Source: Vicingus sp036171675 (GTDB lineage: Bacteria; Bacteroidota; Bacteroidia; Flavobacteriales_E; Vicingaceae). Taken from it: a stretch of DNA of 64,000 nt. A program made the translations under genes and the position numbers. The stretch lies in contig JAVHRO010000075.1 in the NCBI GenBank assembly GCA_036171675.1, forward strand, positions 1-64,000. Reading direction: 5' to 3'. Positions 27,269 through 36,645 of the stretch are shown piece by piece; the first letter of the stretch is position 1; each line of letters begins with the position of its first letter. The notes under the pieces were generated by a model. That model ran no database searches. It was not told where the DNA came from and saw only the letters and a program-made list of their open reading frames with translations.

Positions 27269-28798
27269 TTATTCCCACTCAATTGTAGCCGGTGGTTTGG
27301 AGCTAATATCATAAACCACTCTATTAACTCCTTTAACCCTGTTTATGATTTCATTTGAAGTTTTTGCTAAAAACTCATAAGGCAAATGACACCAATCTGC
27401 TGTCATTCCATCAGTAGATTCGACTGCCCTGAGGGCTACAGCTTTTTCATACGTTCTTTCGTCACCCATTACTCCTACTGATTGTACTGGGAGCAATATT
27501 GCACCTGCCTGCCATACCTGATCGTATAATCCAGCTTTTTTCAACCCATCAATAAAAATAAAATCAACCTCTTGCAAAATTTGTACCTTTTCTGGTGTGA
27601 TATCACCAAGTATTCGTATAGCAAGACCTGGGCCTGGAAAAGGATGTCTCCCCAATAAACTATCACTCAATCCTAATGTTTTACCAACTCTTCTAACCTC
27701 ATCTTTAAAAAGTAAACGAAGCGGTTCAACAATTTTTAATTTCATATAATCAGGCAAACCACCAACATTATGATGAGATTTTATGGTAGCTGAGGGGCCA
27801 CCTGTTGCTGAAATGGATTCAATAACATCAGGATAAATAGTTCCTTGAGCCAACCAATTTACATTTTCAATGAGATGTGCTTGTTCGTCAAAAACATCAA
27901 TAAAAGTTTTACCAATAGCTTTCCGTTTTGCTTCCGGATCAGATAATCCAGCTAATGCAATATAAAATTTATTTTTTGCATTTACCCCTTTTACATTCAA
28001 CCCTAAATGTTTGTATTGATCAAGAACACTTTCAAATTCATTCTTTCTTAGCAATCCATTATCAACAAAAATGCAATATAAATTTTCTCCAATAGCTTTA
28101 TGCAATAACACCGCAGCAACAGTTGAATCTACACCACCTGACAACCCCAACACAACTCTATCAATTCCAATTTTTTGTTTTAACTTGTGTATGGTTGTTT
28201 CAACAAAAGCATTTGGTGTCCAGTCTTGAGCACATTGACAAATGTTAACGATAAAATTTTTAAGCAATATCGTTCCTTCTGTTGAGTGGTAAACTTCAGG
28301 ATGAAATTGAATGCCGTATGTTTTTTCTCCTACAAATTCATAACCTGCAACTTCAACATCGGTAGTACTAGCAAAAATTTTAGTGTTTGAAGGCAATGTT
28401 TTAATGGTGTCGCCATGGCTCATCCAAACTTGTGAGTTATTCGAAACATCTTTCATCAAGCGGTGATTTTGGTCAACAAAAGTTAAATTTGCTCTACCGT
28501 ATTCTCTAATTTTTGAAGGCAAAACTTCACCTCCAGTGCTTTGGGCCAAATATTGAGCACCATAACAAACCCCCAACAACGGTAACTTTTTTCTATAAAT
28601 GGACAAATCTGGTTTGGGTGATTTTTCGTCTCTAACTGAAAATGGACTTCCAGAAAGAATTATTCCTTTAATTGATTCATCAAGAATTGGTGCTTTATGA
28701 TGTGGATGTATTTCACAATAAACATTAAGTTCCCGAACTCTTCGTGCAATCAATTGAGTGTATTGTGAACCAAAATCTAAAATAATAATCTTTTCCAT
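27269..28798 (-). CDS. guaA: GMP synthase (glutamine-hydrolysing)
   Basis: 509 residues. Converts XMP to GMP using glutamine and ATP. The glutaminase half has GVCYGAQY (catalytic Cys) and GIQFHPE. The ATP pyrophosphatase half has GLSGGVDSTVAA. The C-terminal dimerisation domain has GRHPFPGPGLAIR. The open frame reaches 28858, but the ATG at 28798 gives the normal MEKIIILDFGSQ and sits four bases after a TAnnTTTG box, so it is chosen. The extra 20 upstream codons are not plausible coding sequence. Confidence 0.96.
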   Translation of the reverse strand: MEKIIILDFGSQYTQLIARRVRELNVYCEIHPHHKAPILDESIKGIILSGSPFSVRDEKSPKPDLSIYRKKLPLLGVCYGAQYLAQSTGGEVLPSKIREYGRANLTFVDQNHRLMKDVSNNSQVWMSHGDTIKTLPSNTKIFASTTDVEVAGYEFVGEKTYGIQFHPEVYHSTEGTILLKNFIVNICQCAQDWTPNAFVETTIHKLKQKIGIDRVVLGLSGGVDSTVAAVLLHKAIGENLYCIFVDNGLLRKNEFESVLDQYKHLGLNVKGVNAKNKFYIALAGLSDPEAKRKAIGKTFIDVFDEQAHLIENVNWLAQGTIYPDVIESISATGGPSATIKSHHNVGGLPDYMKLKIVEPLRLLFKDEVRRVGKTLGLSDSLLGRHPFPGPGLAIRILGDITPEKVQILQEVDFIFIDGLKKAGLYDQVWQAGAILLPVQSVGVMGDERTYEKAVALRAVESTDGMTADWCHLPYEFLAKTSNEIINRVKGVNRVVYDISSKPPATIEWE

Positions 28799-28802
28799 GC
28801 TG

Positions 28803-28810
28803 CAAAGATA
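28803..28810 (-). promoter_or_regulatory. -7 box abutting the guaA ATG
   Basis: TATCTTTG on the minus strand, four bases (CAGC) before the guaA ATG. Confidence 0.55.
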
Positions 28811-28932
28811 AAATTTGGATTTGGAATAAAATATTTTTGAGAGTTTAAGTTTTAACAAGGAAAAAAGCTACTTATAAACAATTGTTAAGATTTTTTAATA
28901 TTACCTTAACATCAACCAATTACTTAACTTCT

Positions 28933-28940
28933 TATCTTTG
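28933..28940 (+). promoter_or_regulatory. -7 box of the T9SS cargo gene at 29011
   Basis: TATCTTTG, 70 bases before the ATG. The leader that follows contains the nested inverted repeats at 28946-28996. Confidence 0.5.
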
Positions 28941-28945
28941 CATTG

Positions 28946-28996
28946 AAAATTAAGTTTGATAACCTAGAGGGAATTTCCCGAAACCATCTTAATTTT
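28946..28996 (+). promoter_or_regulatory. Structured 5' leader (nested inverted repeats)
   Basis: An outer perfect 9-bp stem AAAATTAAG (28946-28954) / CTTAATTTT (28988-28996) encloses a near-palindrome GGGAATTTCCC (28969-28979). The outer right arm runs into further T, so it can form a terminator-like hairpin in the leader. No known riboswitch class was recognised. Confidence 0.5.
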
Positions 28997-29010
28997 TTCC
29001 TAGTTTACTA

Positions 29011-31686
29011 ATGTTTATTAACGCAAAGACTAATTTATTCGTTATTGTTTTTTTAATTTTTACTACTTTTTCCAAGGCTCAAACACCAAGCACTTGTTTT
29101 GAAATCGAAAGCATTTTAGTAGATGCTTGTGGAATTGTTGAAGGCGAAAATGAAATGGTTCGATTTGTGGTTGGTCCTTCCAACTTAAATGTTACTAATC
29201 TAAATGTAACATGGCCAAATGCTGCAAACACGTATTTAGGGATATGTAAAAATGCTACAACTGCAGCTAAGGTCGCTGCTTTAAATAATAGCATTATTGG
29301 ATGTGGATTACTTTTAGAACCTACAGCAAACATCTTACCTGCCAAATCAAAAGTAATATTACTTTCCAGCACTGACTTTGATGTTACTGCAAATTCATTT
29401 GCCAATTTAAATGATACGCTTTACGTTATTTTTCAATGCTCAGGAAATACTGCAGGTCATTTTGCTAATTACAACCCTTCAGGGCTTCGAACACTTAATA
29501 TGTCATTTTCATCACCTGGAGGATGTTCCGATGCGGTAACTTACGATCGATCTCAATTAACTGACCCTTTTGGTGTTCCAATGGCTTCAGATGGAGGAAG
29601 AGTAGATTTTACCTGGGGAGGAACAGCATCATATGCAAATGACGGATGTACTGCTCCAATCGAATTAAGTTTGGTTGATATAACTACCTCTTCCCCATCA
29701 ATTTGTGCTGGTCAAACTATTAATTTAAATTCCGTTACGATTGGAAATATTACAACCATTCAATGGAATGGTGGACATGGAATTTTCTCATCACCTACCA
29801 CCAATTCTACAAATTATACAGCATCTCCAATAGATACAGCTAATTTCTATCTTTATCTTGTTGGAACAACATTTTGTGGTGAACCAGTAAAAGATAGTAT
29901 ACTTATACAAATAAGTGGCAACAATTCAAACGTTAATATTACCTCAGCGTCAACTGTATTATGCAGTAGCAGTAATATTTTACTAACTGCGGTAGGAACA
30001 GGTAATTATTTGTGGAATACTGGAAGTACTGCTAGCTCTATTAGTATTTCTAGTGCTGGCTTATATTATGTTACCAGCACATCTTCTTGTGGAAGCTCCT
30101 CAGATTCTATTACTATTTCTAACTCCCCAACATTAAATTTAAATTTATTGGCTTCTGATACTGTAATTTGCACAGGAAATTCAGCAACACTATCTGCAAG
30201 TGGAGCCCCAAATTATACTTGGTACAACGGTAATACTGGAACATCTGAAATAGTAAATACTACAGGTAATTATTATGTTATTGGTTACAACAACTGTTAC
30301 AGCGATTCTCAATCAGTTTTTATCAATGTTGAATCTGCACCAAACATTTTAATTACAAGTTCTTCTGCTTCGGGAGAATTATGCAGTGGTGGATTTATTA
30401 CTTTAACAGCAAGTGGAGGTCATAATTACTTATGGAATACTTCTGATACTTCATCATCCATTGTAATTTCTTCTGCAGGAAATTATTCTGTAACAAGCAC
30501 TTCTCTCTGTGGTAATTCAACGGATAATATTGTAATAACGGATGCACCAACAATAAATTTGAGTTTGTCAACTACTGACACTAGTATTTGTAGTGGAAAC
30601 ACAGCCACCTTAACTGCAAGTGGAGCAACCAACTATTTATGGTTTAATGGGAATACCAGTACAACTCAAATTATTTCAACCACTGGAAATTACTATGTAA
30701 TTGGTTATAACAACTGCTATCGTGATTCACAATCGGTACATTTAACAGTAATTTCTGCACCCATATTATCACTTCAAAGTTCTTCAACTACCAACACACT
30801 ATGTAATGGAGAAACTATTACATTAACTGCAACTGGTATAGGAAATTTCTTTTGGAATACCTCTGATACTTCATCTACCATAGCTGTTAACACTGCTGGA
30901 ACATACTCCGTCGCTTTAAGCAACTCTTGTTTTAGTGTTAATAATTCCATCATAATTACGAACGAGACACTTCCTATTGCTTCAATAATGGGTGATTCCA
31001 TATTATGTAACAACGAAATCATTACGTTAACTGCTTCGGGTGGAACTACTTATTTGTGGTCAACTGGCAATACTACTGCATCTGCTAGTTTTAGCAGTGC
31101 AAATAATATTTATGTAGAAGTTAGCAATAGTTGTGGAACTGATACTGCATTTTTTACTATTTATGATTATAGTTTAAATGCATCTTATAGTTCAGATTAT
31201 TCCTATGGGACTAGCATTCCTATCGAAGTAAACTTTTCTAATTCTTCAACCAATAGTTCTAGTTTTAGTTGGGAATTTGGTGATGGATCGACTAGTAATA
31301 TGGAAAATCCTGCACATCTTTATACTTCGAATGGAGAGTTTACTGTTACTTTAACAAGTTCAAATGAATATTGTTCGGATACCTACGAAACAACTCTACT
31401 TTTTCAATCTCCTAATGTAGTTTATATACCAAACGTATTTACTCCAAATGATGATTCAACAAATGAAGCCTTCCTTATTTTAGGTGATAATATTGCCACA
31501 TTATCTTGTGAAATTTTTAATCGTTGGGGTGAAAAATTATTTTCGTGGGAAAATGTAACAGGATTTTGGGATGGAACGTACAAAGGTAAAATCGTTCCTG
31601 ATGGCACCTACTTTTATTTAGCTAAAATAACTTGGACCGATAAAACTGAAGAATCTAGAACAGGACATGTAACTGTTTTGAAATAA
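29011..31686 (+). CDS. T9SS type B cargo protein with Ig-like repeats and PKD domain
   Basis: 891 residues. Signal peptide ends near FSKAQ. The N-terminal ~200 residues form a separate domain (EIESILVDACG...ENEMVRFVVG). Next come alternating ~65-80-residue Ig-like repeats in two alternating types (YLWNTGSTASSISISSAG and WYNGNTGTSEIVNTTG types) between ~310 and 715, then a PKD domain (SFSWEFGDGSTS). The protein ends in a type B sorting domain (IPNVFTPNDDSTNEAFLI...FNRWGEKLFSWENVTGFWDG...GTYFYLAKITW). It should be exported by the T9SS and held on the cell surface. Ligand unknown; adhesin is the likely role. Confidence 0.85.
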   Translation: MFINAKTNLFVIVFLIFTTFSKAQTPSTCFEIESILVDACGIVEGENEMVRFVVGPSNLNVTNLNVTWPNAANTYLGICKNATTAAKVAALNNSIIGCGLLLEPTANILPAKSKVILLSSTDFDVTANSFANLNDTLYVIFQCSGNTAGHFANYNPSGLRTLNMSFSSPGGCSDAVTYDRSQLTDPFGVPMASDGGRVDFTWGGTASYANDGCTAPIELSLVDITTSSPSICAGQTINLNSVTIGNITTIQWNGGHGIFSSPTTNSTNYTASPIDTANFYLYLVGTTFCGEPVKDSILIQISGNNSNVNITSASTVLCSSSNILLTAVGTGNYLWNTGSTASSISISSAGLYYVTSTSSCGSSSDSITISNSPTLNLNLLASDTVICTGNSATLSASGAPNYTWYNGNTGTSEIVNTTGNYYVIGYNNCYSDSQSVFINVESAPNILITSSSASGELCSGGFITLTASGGHNYLWNTSDTSSSIVISSAGNYSVTSTSLCGNSTDNIVITDAPTINLSLSTTDTSICSGNTATLTASGATNYLWFNGNTSTTQIISTTGNYYVIGYNNCYRDSQSVHLTVISAPILSLQSSSTTNTLCNGETITLTATGIGNFFWNTSDTSSTIAVNTAGTYSVALSNSCFSVNNSIIITNETLPIASIMGDSILCNNEIITLTASGGTTYLWSTGNTTASASFSSANNIYVEVSNSCGTDTAFFTIYDYSLNASYSSDYSYGTSIPIEVNFSNSSTNSSSFSWEFGDGSTSNMENPAHLYTSNGEFTVTLTSSNEYCSDTYETTLLFQSPNVVYIPNVFTPNDDSTNEAFLILGDNIATLSCEIFNRWGEKLFSWENVTGFWDGTYKGKIVPDGTYFYLAKITWTDKTEESRTGHVTVLK

Positions 31687-31703
31687 CTTAATTAACACGT
31701 TTT

Positions 31704-31796
31704 ATGCACATAAAAACGATACAAGATTTACAAAAATTACTATTAATTATTTTTGGTATTATAGTTCCATTATTTCTAATCTTCGTTATTTTTTAA
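31704..31796 (+). CDS. Possible 30-residue membrane peptide
   Basis: Short ORF MHIKTIQDLQ then a single hydrophobic segment (KLLLIIFGIIVPLFLIFVIF), ending at the stop codon. It has a plausible amphipathic start plus one membrane helix, but no family, no promoter box, and its ATG lies in a small inverted repeat (31698-31717). It overlaps the 3' end of bshC on the other strand by 11 bases. It may be chance in AT-rich DNA. Confidence 0.25.
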   Translation: MHIKTIQDLQKLLLIIFGIIVPLFLIFVIF

Positions 31797-33390
31797 TACT
31801 CCCAATTTCAATAATTTTAAACTCTTGCTCTAATGGATTTAATTGCCCGACCATTTCATCGATAGCATTAGAACCTAAGAGTAAAAAAAGTAAACATAAA
31901 TTATCTTGTCTTTCTTGTAAAGAACCTTTTGGAAAAAGTTTCTCTTTAATGTTTTTGATTTGATTTACGGTTACTTCTTCTTTTTGTTTTTCAGCTTTTA
32001 TCAACCTAGTTTCAATATTTTTTATGGTTTTCAATGTTTTTTGAAGTTCCGCACTAATCATAGGTTTAAGTGTAGCATCAATTTTTTCCGCTTTAGTTAT
32101 CATCTCATTAAAAATGGAAGTTAATTCATTTTCTTCATTTTTTAAATCAAGTACATCTTCAGCTCCTTCTTTCAAAAACTGATTGATAAACAAATCAGTG
32201 TCTCCAAACAATTGATGAACAGAAACACCTAATTTATCTAACCTCTTTTTACTTCCTTCATCAACTATTAAAGCAGAATTTCGGAGTATCAATAATGGAA
32301 ATGAAATTTTATTTGAATCAAACATTTCTTTCAGTTGAAACCAATACGCTATTTCGCCTCCGCCTCCGATGTATGCCAAGTTGGGTAATATTTTTTCTTG
32401 ATACATTGGACGAAGTGCAACATTCGGACTAAATCGCTCTGGATGAGTCTCTAATTCAGCAATAATAGCTGTTTCAGAAAAAGAAATGGAAGTGTTCAAC
32501 ACTCGATATAATCCATCTTCAAAAAAAATACGTTCTCTGGAATTTTCTTGCAAATAAAACAAGTTGATTTCACGAGGAGTAATTTGAGATTTGTATCCTA
32601 AAGATTCTAATTTAGCTGTAGTTTCATTTATGATTTTAACATTTTGTTGATGAGTTAACTCCACCTTAAACTCTTCAAGCATTTGTTTTTTTAAGTTGTT
32701 ATCATCTCCATCAATAATTACTAATCCATATTTTCCAAAAAAATGATTTACAAATGCTCTGGTAGCTTCTGTAAAAGTGTTTTTTTCGGAATAAAAATCT
32801 TTAAATGTTTTTAAAATTATTTCTGATTCAGGTCTGTTTCCTAAGACTAATTTTAATTGATTAAAAACCTCATCAATTCCAGTTAGTTGCATTTTTCCAA
32901 CCACACCTTCCTGTGTTTTTTTTAATTCAATTTTATTCCCAAATAAATTAAAATGGTTAACTTCTTCAAAATCATGGTCTTCGGTTGCCATCCAATAAAC
33001 AGGCACAAAGTCAAACTCAGGGTAGTTATTTTTTAGCGATTTGGCTAAATTAATTGCCGAAATGATTTTATAAATGAAATAAAGTGGACCTGTAAACAAA
33101 TTCAATTGGTGTCCAGTAGTTATGGTAAAAGTATTCTCAGAGGAAAGCTTTTGTATGTTTGCATGAGTTAATTCAGAAATAGCTACGCCTTGATATTGAT
33201 TTTGTAACGACTGAACCAAAACACCTCTATCAATTGGCATTGATTTTCTTTGTTCAATCATTTTTGCAAATGATTCGGTATCGCAACTATGATTATAAAA
33301 AGGTTTCAACTCTTCTTTTTCTTCCAAATAATCTAGGATTAATTTAGAGAAATAGCCGGTTTGTTGATATGTAATAGTTTCCTTATTCAT
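31786..33390 (-). CDS. bshC: Bacillithiol biosynthesis cysteine-adding enzyme
   Basis: 534 residues. BshC joins cysteine to glucosaminyl-malate in the last step of bacillithiol synthesis. Hallmarks seen: TTGHQLNLFTGPLYFIYKI, PVYWMATEDHDFEEVNHF, and the coiled-coil segment (~400-480) followed by the C-terminal ...KGSLQERQDN. Length matches the family (~530). The genes for BshA and BshB are not in this window. It lies alone between rimO (upstream) and the T9SS cargo gene. Confidence 0.93.
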   Translation of the reverse strand: MNKETITYQQTGYFSKLILDYLEEKEELKPFYNHSCDTESFAKMIEQRKSMPIDRGVLVQSLQNQYQGVAISELTHANIQKLSSENTFTITTGHQLNLFTGPLYFIYKIISAINLAKSLKNNYPEFDFVPVYWMATEDHDFEEVNHFNLFGNKIELKKTQEGVVGKMQLTGIDEVFNQLKLVLGNRPESEIILKTFKDFYSEKNTFTEATRAFVNHFFGKYGLVIIDGDDNNLKKQMLEEFKVELTHQQNVKIINETTAKLESLGYKSQITPREINLFYLQENSRERIFFEDGLYRVLNTSISFSETAIIAELETHPERFSPNVALRPMYQEKILPNLAYIGGGGEIAYWFQLKEMFDSNKISFPLLILRNSALIVDEGSKKRLDKLGVSVHQLFGDTDLFINQFLKEGAEDVLDLKNEENELTSIFNEMITKAEKIDATLKPMISAELQKTLKTIKNIETRLIKAEKQKEEVTVNQIKNIKEKLFPKGSLQERQDNLCLLFLLLGSNAIDEMVGQLNPLEQEFKIIEIGSIKK

Positions 33391-33468
33391 TAATCTATAC
33401 TATGGAATTAAAAAAATTTGTTTCTAGTCATAAAAAAATACTCATTTTGCTTTCTCCACTTCGGAAGG

Positions 33469-34785
33469 TTATGAGATGCTCAACCTTCCATACAAATCAA
33501 AATCGTCTGCGCCAGTAATTTCAACCATAGCAAAATCACCAATTCGAACAAAATTTGTTGACTTTTCTACCAACACCTCATTATCTACTTCTGGAGAATC
33601 AAATTCAGTTCTTCCAATAAAATAATCGCCTTCTACTCTATCAAACAATACTTTAAAAGTTTTTCCAATTTTACTTTCATTTAGTGCCAACGAAATTCCT
33701 TGCTGTAATTCCATTACTTCGGCTGCTCTTCGTTGCTTCTCTTTTTCCGAAACATCGTCTTTCAACCCAAAAGCATGGGTGTTTTCTTCGTGAGAATAGG
33801 TAAAAACACCAAGTCTATCAAAATTCATTTCTTTTACCCACTCTTTCATTTCGTCAATATCTGCTCTTGTTTCTCCTGGAAAGCCAACAATAAAGGTGGT
33901 TCTAATGGCAATGTTTGGAATTAGTTTTCTAATATCATTAACCAATTTTGTTGTATTCTCTCTGGTGGTTCCTCTACGCATCGCTTTCAGCATATTGTTT
34001 GACGCGTGTTGTAATGGAATATCTATATATTTACAGATTTTTGGGTTGTTTTTCATAGTTTCAATCACCTCCATCGGAAATCCAGTAGGATATGCATAAT
34101 GCAGACGAATCCATTCAATTCCTTCAACTTTACACAATTCTTCTAATAAAGCTGAAAGTTTTCGTTCTTTATAAATATCTAAGCCGTAAAATGTAAGTTC
34201 TTGGGCAATTAAAATCAACTCCTTAACCCCTTGTTTAGCAAGATTTTTTGCTTGTAAAACTAATTCCTCTATTGGTGTTGAAATGTGTTTTCCTCGCATT
34301 AATGGGATTGCACAAAACGAACAAGGTCTGTCACAACCTTCAGAAATTTTTAAATACGCATAATGACTAGGAGTAGTAATTATTCGTTCGCCAATCAATT
34401 CGTGTTTGTAGTCGGCATTTAATGTTTTCAGCAATTTGGGGAGCTCTCTTGTTCCGAAAAAAGCATCCACTTCTTTTATTTCATTCTCAAGATTTTCTTT
34501 ATATCGTTCTGATAAACAACCAGTAACATATAATTTATCCAACAATCCATCTCTTTTTGCTTGTGCATATTCCAAAATGGTATCGATAGATTCTTGTTTG
34601 GCATTATCAATAAAACCGCATGTATTAATAATTACAATAGACGAATCGTTCTGTACTGATTCGTGCTCCACTTCAAAGCCATTCGCTTTTAATTGGGTCA
34701 TGGTAACTTCCGAATCAAATAGATTTTTTGAACATCCCAATGTAATTACATTGACTTTATTTTTTTTGAGGGTTTTGGTTTTCAA
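33469..34785 (-). CDS. rimO: Ribosomal protein S12 methylthiotransferase
   Basis: A 438-residue radical-SAM enzyme that adds a methylthio group to an Asp of ribosomal protein uS12. N-terminal cluster-binding cysteines in LGCSKN, NTCGF and TGCLSE. The radical-SAM motif is CDRPCSFCAIP. A C-terminal TRAM domain ends the protein. The start is TTG at 34785: the frame is closed by a stop a few codons upstream and no ATG exists, while KTKTLKKNKVNVITLGCSKN is the standard Bacteroidota RimO start. Probably the last gene of the ftsY transcript. Confidence 0.94.
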   Translation of the reverse strand: MKTKTLKKNKVNVITLGCSKNLFDSEVTMTQLKANGFEVEHESVQNDSSIVIINTCGFIDNAKQESIDTILEYAQAKRDGLLDKLYVTGCLSERYKENLENEIKEVDAFFGTRELPKLLKTLNADYKHELIGERIITTPSHYAYLKISEGCDRPCSFCAIPLMRGKHISTPIEELVLQAKNLAKQGVKELILIAQELTFYGLDIYKERKLSALLEELCKVEGIEWIRLHYAYPTGFPMEVIETMKNNPKICKYIDIPLQHASNNMLKAMRRGTTRENTTKLVNDIRKLIPNIAIRTTFIVGFPGETRADIDEMKEWVKEMNFDRLGVFTYSHEENTHAFGLKDDVSEKEKQRRAAEVMELQQGISLALNESKIGKTFKVLFDRVEGDYFIGRTEFDSPEVDNEVLVEKSTNFVRIGDFAMVEITGADDFDLYGRLSIS

Positions 34786-34817
34786 GAGGACTTTTTTTTA
34801 TTGAAACTTATAATTAT

Positions 34818-35465
34818 TTAAAACGATCGAATTGCTCTTATGGTATAAGGCATATATTTTCTACTTGGTAGTTGATACTTTTTGCCACCTAGTGAAAAAT
34901 CATGTCCCCATGCTAGATGTACCTTATCAGTTACACTATAAGGTTTTTCACTGCAATCAACATCGGTAGAACTCCAGTACCTTTTTCTTTCAAAAGAATC
35001 ACCACTGTGTTTTAAGGCTATCTCATTAATAATAGTACGATTTATATATATCAAGTTTAATTCTTCACGTGAGGGTAAATACCAATCGTCATAAATATTG
35101 CTATCAATAATTAAAATTAATTCATCACATATGCGAGCTGCATAAGGTTTGATAGAATTACCAACAAAATCTATAATTGCTTTGGTATTCTTTTTTCCAG
35201 CATAAACACCATCTAAAATTGCAACAGATTTGGTATTTCTTTCTGGTGGAAACGCTGCATCACCGTTGAAATCAACTTCAGTATCCCATGATATAGCTGA
35301 ACCTAAGTCTGAAATACTACAAACTAATCCTTTGCTTCCAGATTCATCTACCCAAAAAACGATTCCTCCTTGAGCAAAATCTCCAATTTTATATTGTTTT
35401 TTCTCTTGTCCAAAAGAAAAAAGAAAACTAAATAGCAAAAAAGAAAATAGGACAGATTTATTCAT
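34818..35465 (-). CDS. Secreted DUF1566 domain protein
   Basis: 215 residues. Signal peptide MNKSVLFSFLLFSFLFSFGQ, then one DUF1566/Lcl-type domain with its usual landmarks: GGIVFWVDESGSKGLVCS, DDWYLPSREELNLIY, RYWSST and a final RAIRSF. The domain has a C-type-lectin-like character, and its function in bacteria is unknown. The ATG adjoins the ftsY stop (35466). It sits between ftsY and rimO in a housekeeping transcript, an odd place for a secreted protein. Confidence 0.8.
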   Translation of the reverse strand: MNKSVLFSFLLFSFLFSFGQEKKQYKIGDFAQGGIVFWVDESGSKGLVCSISDLGSAISWDTEVDFNGDAAFPPERNTKSVAILDGVYAGKKNTKAIIDFVGNSIKPYAARICDELILIIDSNIYDDWYLPSREELNLIYINRTIINEIALKHSGDSFERKRYWSSTDVDCSEKPYSVTDKVHLAWGHDFSLGGKKYQLPSRKYMPYTIRAIRSF

Positions 35466-36419
35466 TTATTCCTTAAACAAAGAATCAACAAACTCAATTT
35501 TATTAAACACTTGTAAGTGCTCCATACCCTCACCCACTCCAATGTATTTAACTGGAATTTTAAATTGATCGGAGATACCTATTACAACACCACCTTTTGC
35601 AGTACCATCAAGTTTTGTAATTGCCAACGCACTAATTTCAGTAGCTAAAGAAAATTGTTTTGCTTGTTCATATGCGTTCTGACCAGTTGAGCCATCCAAC
35701 ACTAATAAAATTTCATGAGGAGCAGTTGGAATAACTTTTTGCATTACATTTTTAATTTTTGTAAGCTCATTCATTAAATTAATTTTGTTGTGCAATCTGC
35801 CCGCAGTATCAATAATAACCACATCCACATTTTTAGCTTTTGCTGACTGAAGTGTATCGAAAGCAACTGAAGCAGGATCGGCATTCATACCTTGTTCAAC
35901 AATAGGAACATCAACTCTTTTGGCCCAAATTTTAAGTTGATCAACTGCCGCTGCTCTAAACGTATCAGAAGCACCAAGCATCACTGATTTTCCTTGCTTT
36001 TTAAATTGGTAAGCAAGTTTACCAATCGTAGTCGTTTTTCCAACTCCATTAACCCCAACAACCATAATAACATAGGGTTCGTTTTGTGCAGGAACAGTAA
36101 AATCAGAATAATTCCCCGAATTATTTTCTTCAAGCAATGAAGCTATTTCATCTCTTAATAGTTGATTTAATTCGGCTGTTCCTAAATATTTATCTTTTGA
36201 AACTCTATTTTGAATTTTTTCAATTATCCTTAAGGTAGTTGTAACACCAACATCTGATGATAGTAATATTTCCTCCAAATTATCCAAAACATCGTCATCA
36301 ATCTTAGATTTACCTACAATTACTTTTGATATTTTAGAAAAAAAACTTTGTTTAGTCTTATCGAGCCCTTTGTCTAAAACTTCTTTTTTTTCTTTTGAAA
36401 ATATGTTAAAAAAGCCCAT
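35466..36419 (-). CDS. ftsY: Signal recognition particle receptor FtsY
   Basis: 317 residues. GTPase that docks SRP-ribosome complexes at the inner membrane. N-terminal four-helix N domain (~20-95), then G domain: GVNGVGKTTTIGKL (P-loop), DTFRAAA, DTAGRLHN, TKLDGTAKGG and the closing GVGEGMEHLQVF. It has only a short basic N-terminus instead of the long acidic A domain of E. coli, as usual in Bacteroidota. It follows rpmG-DUF4295 on the same strand, but a terminator hairpin (36430-36463) lies between. Confidence 0.95.
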   Translation of the reverse strand: MGFFNIFSKEKKEVLDKGLDKTKQSFFSKISKVIVGKSKIDDDVLDNLEEILLSSDVGVTTTLRIIEKIQNRVSKDKYLGTAELNQLLRDEIASLLEENNSGNYSDFTVPAQNEPYVIMVVGVNGVGKTTTIGKLAYQFKKQGKSVMLGASDTFRAAAVDQLKIWAKRVDVPIVEQGMNADPASVAFDTLQSAKAKNVDVVIIDTAGRLHNKINLMNELTKIKNVMQKVIPTAPHEILLVLDGSTGQNAYEQAKQFSLATEISALAITKLDGTAKGGVVIGISDQFKIPVKYIGVGEGMEHLQVFNKIEFVDSLFKE

Positions 36420-36429
36420 AGTTTTAAAT

Positions 36430-36463
36430 AAAAAAAGCCTCTTTCTATTTGGAAAGAAGCTTC
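36430..36463 (-). terminator. Terminator after DUF4295
   Basis: Minus-strand stem AAGCTTCTTTC / GAAAGAGGCTT (one G-T pair; plus-strand arms 36452-36462 and 36435-36445) followed by seven T on the minus strand. Separates the ribosomal-protein transcript from ftsY, whose own promoter was not found. Confidence 0.6.
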
Positions 36464-36483
36464 AGTTTACACCATTCAGTGAA

Positions 36484-36636
36484 TTATTTTTTTGATAAAA
36501 ACTCTTGTACTTTATCGTTAGGAACGATATCTTGTTTAAAAGTATATGCACCTGTTTTATCTGATTTAACCATTTTAATTACTTTGGTTAAACTTTTTCC
36601 TGCTTTCTGTAACGAAGCAACTGTTTTCTTTGCCAT
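36484..36636 (-). CDS. DUF4295 family protein
   Basis: A 50-residue basic protein, MAKKTVASLQKAGKSLTKVI...KDK/NDKVQEFLSKK type, too short for a standard ORF cut-off. It matches the DUF4295 family that follows rpmG in Bacteroidota, often with rpmB and ftsY nearby. Size, charge and context suggest a ribosome-associated protein, but no function is established. It starts 9 bases after the rpmG stop. Confidence 0.85.
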   Translation of the reverse strand: MAKKTVASLQKAGKSLTKVIKMVKSDKTGAYTFKQDIVPNDKVQEFLSKK

Positions 36637-36645
36637 AACTTATTC

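Noticed and set aside
28799..28858. N-terminal extension of guaA
   Set aside because: The extension begins with a TTG, lacks similarity to GMP synthases and would contain the -7 promoter box. The ATG at 28798 gives the standard start.
29940..31150. Regular repeats suggestive of a CRISPR array
   Set aside because: Units are ~200 bases, diverged, and translate as Ig-like protein repeats within one long frame. No short identical repeats with unique spacers.
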